Notes under the pieces: model-generated
Told to the model about the DNA's origin: nothing
Databases searched by the model: none
The model's input: only the letters and a program-made list of their open reading frames with translations
NCBI GenBank assembly: GCA_002327315.1
Contig: DCVI01000058.1
Coordinates: 1-6,696 of the forward strand
Length of the DNA: 6,696 nt
DNA from: Syntrophaceae bacterium UBA2192
Lineage (GTDB): Bacteria > Desulfobacterota > Syntrophia > Syntrophales > UBA2192
Direction of reading: 5' to 3'
Translations under genes and position numbers: made by a program
Part shown: positions 5,216 through 6,696 of the stretch, piece by piece
Layout of the letters: each line of letters begins with the position of its first letter
Position numbering within the stretch: position 1 is the first letter of the stretch

Positions 5216-5372
5216 GTCATTGCGAGGAGCAGCAGCGACGAAGCAATCTCGTAAAGTACTGTAAACGCCGAGATTGCTGCACTCCAGAACATCCACCCTC
5301 ACCCCAACCCTCTCCCCTCAAGGGAGAGGGAGATTATGGAAGGGGTTTGCTGAAGGTTCGGATCGCAATGAC
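5216..5372 (+). repeat. GTCATTGCGAG inverted repeat, copy 2, split by another repeat
   Basis: The element has perfect 10-bp ends, GTCATTGCGA (5216-5225) and TCGCAATGAC (5363-5372), and an internal perfect 9-bp stem GCAATCTCG/CGAGATTGC (5243-5251 with 5269-5277). Between the second internal arm and the right end lies a complete CTCTCCC-family repeat (5294-5346). The simplest reading is that the latter was inserted into the former. Confidence 0.7.
5294..5346 (+). repeat. Palindromic intergenic repeat, CTCTCCC family, copy 2
   Basis: The CACCCTCACC lead is followed by a 9-bp perfect stem (5308-5316 CCCTCTCCC with 5322-5330 GGGAGAGGG), loop CTCAA, and the tail AGATTATGGAAGGGG. Stem and loop match copy 1 and the tail closely matches copy 4. 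It lies inside the right half of the GTCATTGCGAG repeat. Confidence 0.75.
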
Positions 5373-5426
5373 GAAGCCGTATTAAGGCACGGTCGCGAAA
5401 GGGAGAGGCCTAGCGAAGGCAGAATC

Positions 5427-6515
5427 ATGGAAATCCGCGTCAGGAATGTCAGCAAGAACTACTATTCGGACGGAAAGAAGATCGAGGCGCTGGCCGACGT
5501 CGATCTGACTATTCCGTCCAACCGGATCTTCACGCTCTTGGGGCCGAGCGGCTGCGGCAAGACGACACTGCTGCGCTGCATCGTCGGCCTGGAGTCGCCC
5601 GATACGGGCGAGATCGCCATCGGCGACGAGGTTGTCTTCTCGGCCGAGCGGGGCATCTTCGTCCCGCCGGACAGGCGGGGGCTGGGCATGGTGTTCCAGA
5701 CCTACGCCATCTGGCCCCACATGAACGTCTTCGACAACGTGGCCTACCCCCTCCAGGCCCGCAACGAATCGACGGAAGAGACCGTCCGCAAGGTCGCAAA
5801 GGCGCTCCACTTCGTTCAGCTCGACGGCTTCGAGAAGCGCCCGGCCACAAAGCTCAGCGGCGGTCAGCAGCAGCGCGTCGCCTTGGCCCGGGCCCTGGTG
5901 GCCGAGCCGAAGGTGATCCTCTTCGACGAGCCCCTGAGTAACCTCGACGCCAAGCTCCGGGAAGAGACGCGGAAGGAGCTGCGGCGTTTTCTCACGGAGC
6001 TCAAGATCACCGCCGTCTACGTGACCCACGATCAGATCGAAGCCCTGGCGCTCTCCAACACCATCGCGGTCATGCGCAACGGCCGGATCGTCGAGATGGG
6101 GACGCCGCGGGAGATCTATTTCGATTCCGACCGGCAGTTCGTGGCGGATTTCATCGGGCATGCGAACTTCATCCCGGGCAAGGTCGCCGTGGTCGGGGAA
6201 TCCGGAACGAGGATCGATTCCGCCATCGGCCCCATCGCCTGCGCAAAGAAGATCGGGGCGGCGCCGGGAACGGCGGTCACCGTGTGCATCCGTCCCGAGT
6301 TTATCCGCGTGCTGAAGGAAAGCCGCAGGGACGGGGAAAACGTCTTCCGGGGGAAGGTCGAATCCCTGGTTTTCGTCGGGGACGCCTACGAGGGGGAGAT
6401 CCGCGTCGGCGAGACCCTGCTGATCTTCCGGATCGAGCCGACGACCGCCGTCCGGGAGGGCGAGGAGATCGCCCTCCATTTCGACCCGCTTCACTGCTCG
6501 ATCCTCATGAACTGA
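5427..6515 (+). CDS. ABC transporter ATP-binding protein (FbpC/AfuC/PotA type)
   Basis: Cytoplasmic ATPase (362 residues) that powers a type I ABC importer and should act as a homodimer on a membrane permease. All nucleotide-binding motifs are intact: Walker A GPSGCGKTT (39-47), Q-loop Gln91 in VFQTYAIWPH, signature LSGGQ (143-147), Walker B VILFDE (163-168), D-loop SNLD (171-174) and switch His201. A C-terminal TOBE-like regulatory domain (about 235-362) follows and includes the family-typical YFDSDRQFVADFIGHANFIPG. Length fits iron, thiamine, polyamine or phosphonate importers. The ORF is open back to 5274, but those codons fall in repeat DNA. The ATG at 5427 is preferred because family homology begins at MEIRV and AAGG (5416-5419) is well spaced. 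It probably works with the upstream binding protein, although no permease gene lies between them and only repeats follow. The substrate cannot be named from sequence. Confidence 0.92.
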   Translation: MEIRVRNVSKNYYSDGKKIEALADVDLTIPSNRIFTLLGPSGCGKTTLLRCIVGLESPDTGEIAIGDEVVFSAERGIFVPPDRRGLGMVFQTYAIWPHMNVFDNVAYPLQARNESTEETVRKVAKALHFVQLDGFEKRPATKLSGGQQQRVALARALVAEPKVILFDEPLSNLDAKLREETRKELRRFLTELKITAVYVTHDQIEALALSNTIAVMRNGRIVEMGTPREIYFDSDRQFVADFIGHANFIPGKVAVVGESGTRIDSAIGPIACAKKIGAAPGTAVTVCIRPEFIRVLKESRRDGENVFRGKVESLVFVGDAYEGEIRVGETLLIFRIEPTTAVREGEEIALHFDPLHCSILMN

Positions 6516-6565
6516 AGGCGACGATTCAGGAAAATCCCCCTCTAAGGGATGCGTTCCCTCGTCTT

Positions 6566-6602
6566 CCTCTCCCCCCGCGGGAGAGGATTGAGGTGAGGGG
6601 GA
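6566..6602 (-). repeat. Palindromic intergenic repeat, CTCTCCC family, copy 3 (inverted)
   Basis: This copy is in the opposite orientation. Its reverse complement reads CCCTCACCTCAATCCTCTCCC, nearly the same as copy 1 at 3762-3782. The stem is 6566-6573 with 6579-6586, loop CCCGC. It lies 51 bases after the ATPase stop codon and could also serve as a transcript-end hairpin, although no T-run follows directly. Confidence 0.7.
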
Positions 6603-6620
6603 CAATTCCCGTACCTTTTT

Positions 6621-6668
6621 TCACCCTCACCCTGACCCTCTCCCGTCAAGGGAGAGGGAAATTATGGT
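6621..6668 (+). repeat. Palindromic intergenic repeat, CTCTCCC family, copy 4
   Basis: A TCACCCTCACC lead is followed by a 9-bp perfect stem (6636-6644 with 6650-6658), loop GTCAA, and an AAATTATGG tail. It faces copy 3 head to head across an 18-base spacer that contains a T-run (6616-6621). A further AGAGGGAGAGGGA motif at 6679-6691 suggests that the cluster continues past the window edge. Confidence 0.75.
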
Positions 6669-6696
6669 GGCAGCCTCCAGAGGGAGAGGGAATCTA

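Noticed and set aside
4976..5372. CRISPR array suggested by repeated GTCATTGCGAG and CTCTCCC motifs
   Set aside because: Copies are few, irregularly spaced, palindromic, in two families and partly inverted. There are no evenly sized spacers and no cas gene.
5274..5426. N-terminal extension of the ATPase by 51 codons
   Set aside because: The added part is translated from two palindromic repeats and has no relation to the ABC family, whose homology begins at the ATG at 5427.
5382..6605. 407-codon minus-strand open frame opposite the ATPase gene
   Set aside because: The plus strand encodes all ABC ATPase motifs in order, and the antisense product is low-complexity (D, R, G, P-rich) and runs into repeat DNA.

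Overview
The window looks like chromosomal DNA of an anaerobic, Desulfobacterota-like (Syntrophales/Syntrophobacterales-type) bacterium. This rests on a glutaconate-type CoA-transferase, moderately GC-rich genes, and two kinds of intergenic palindromic repeat (GTCATTGCGAG... and CCCTCACCC...CTCTCCC). No taxon-specific marker is present, so the assignment is an inference.

Layout. The left half (1-3612) is read on the minus strand. In transcription order, a promoter-like sequence (3578-3605) precedes a probable phage-type tail tube protein gene (3025-3519). Next come a repeated promoter-hairpin-terminator element (copy B, 2850-3006), a two-gene CoA-transferase operon gctA-gctB (2657 down to 841) with a strong terminator (770-808), a second copy of the element (copy A, 592-742), and an AT-rich gene for a one-pass membrane protein (14-496). 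The right half is read on the plus strand. A good sigma70-type promoter (3658-3686) and a long leader precede a periplasmic solute-binding protein (3950-4948). A repeat-filled gap of 478 bases follows, then an ABC transporter ATPase of the FbpC/AfuC/PotA type (5427-6515). The window ends in a cluster of palindromic repeats.

Function. GctA and GctB should form one class I CoA-transferase that moves CoA between an acyl-CoA and a carboxylic acid in the cytoplasm. The GctB catalytic glutamate is present, but the glycine-rich loop of GctA is replaced. The binding protein and ATPase should belong to one uptake system, but the membrane permease is not in the window.

The most unusual signal is the pair A/B on the minus strand. 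Each copy has a conserved TTGCAT-N16-(T/G)TTAAT head, a conserved about 40-nt inverted-repeat region and a conserved terminator, together about 150 bp, and no ORF. Similarity stops at the terminator. Each therefore looks like a complete small-RNA gene of about 110-120 nt, or a transposed leader/attenuator. A third copy (C) keeps only the promoter-like head and sits where it could drive the tail-tube-like gene.
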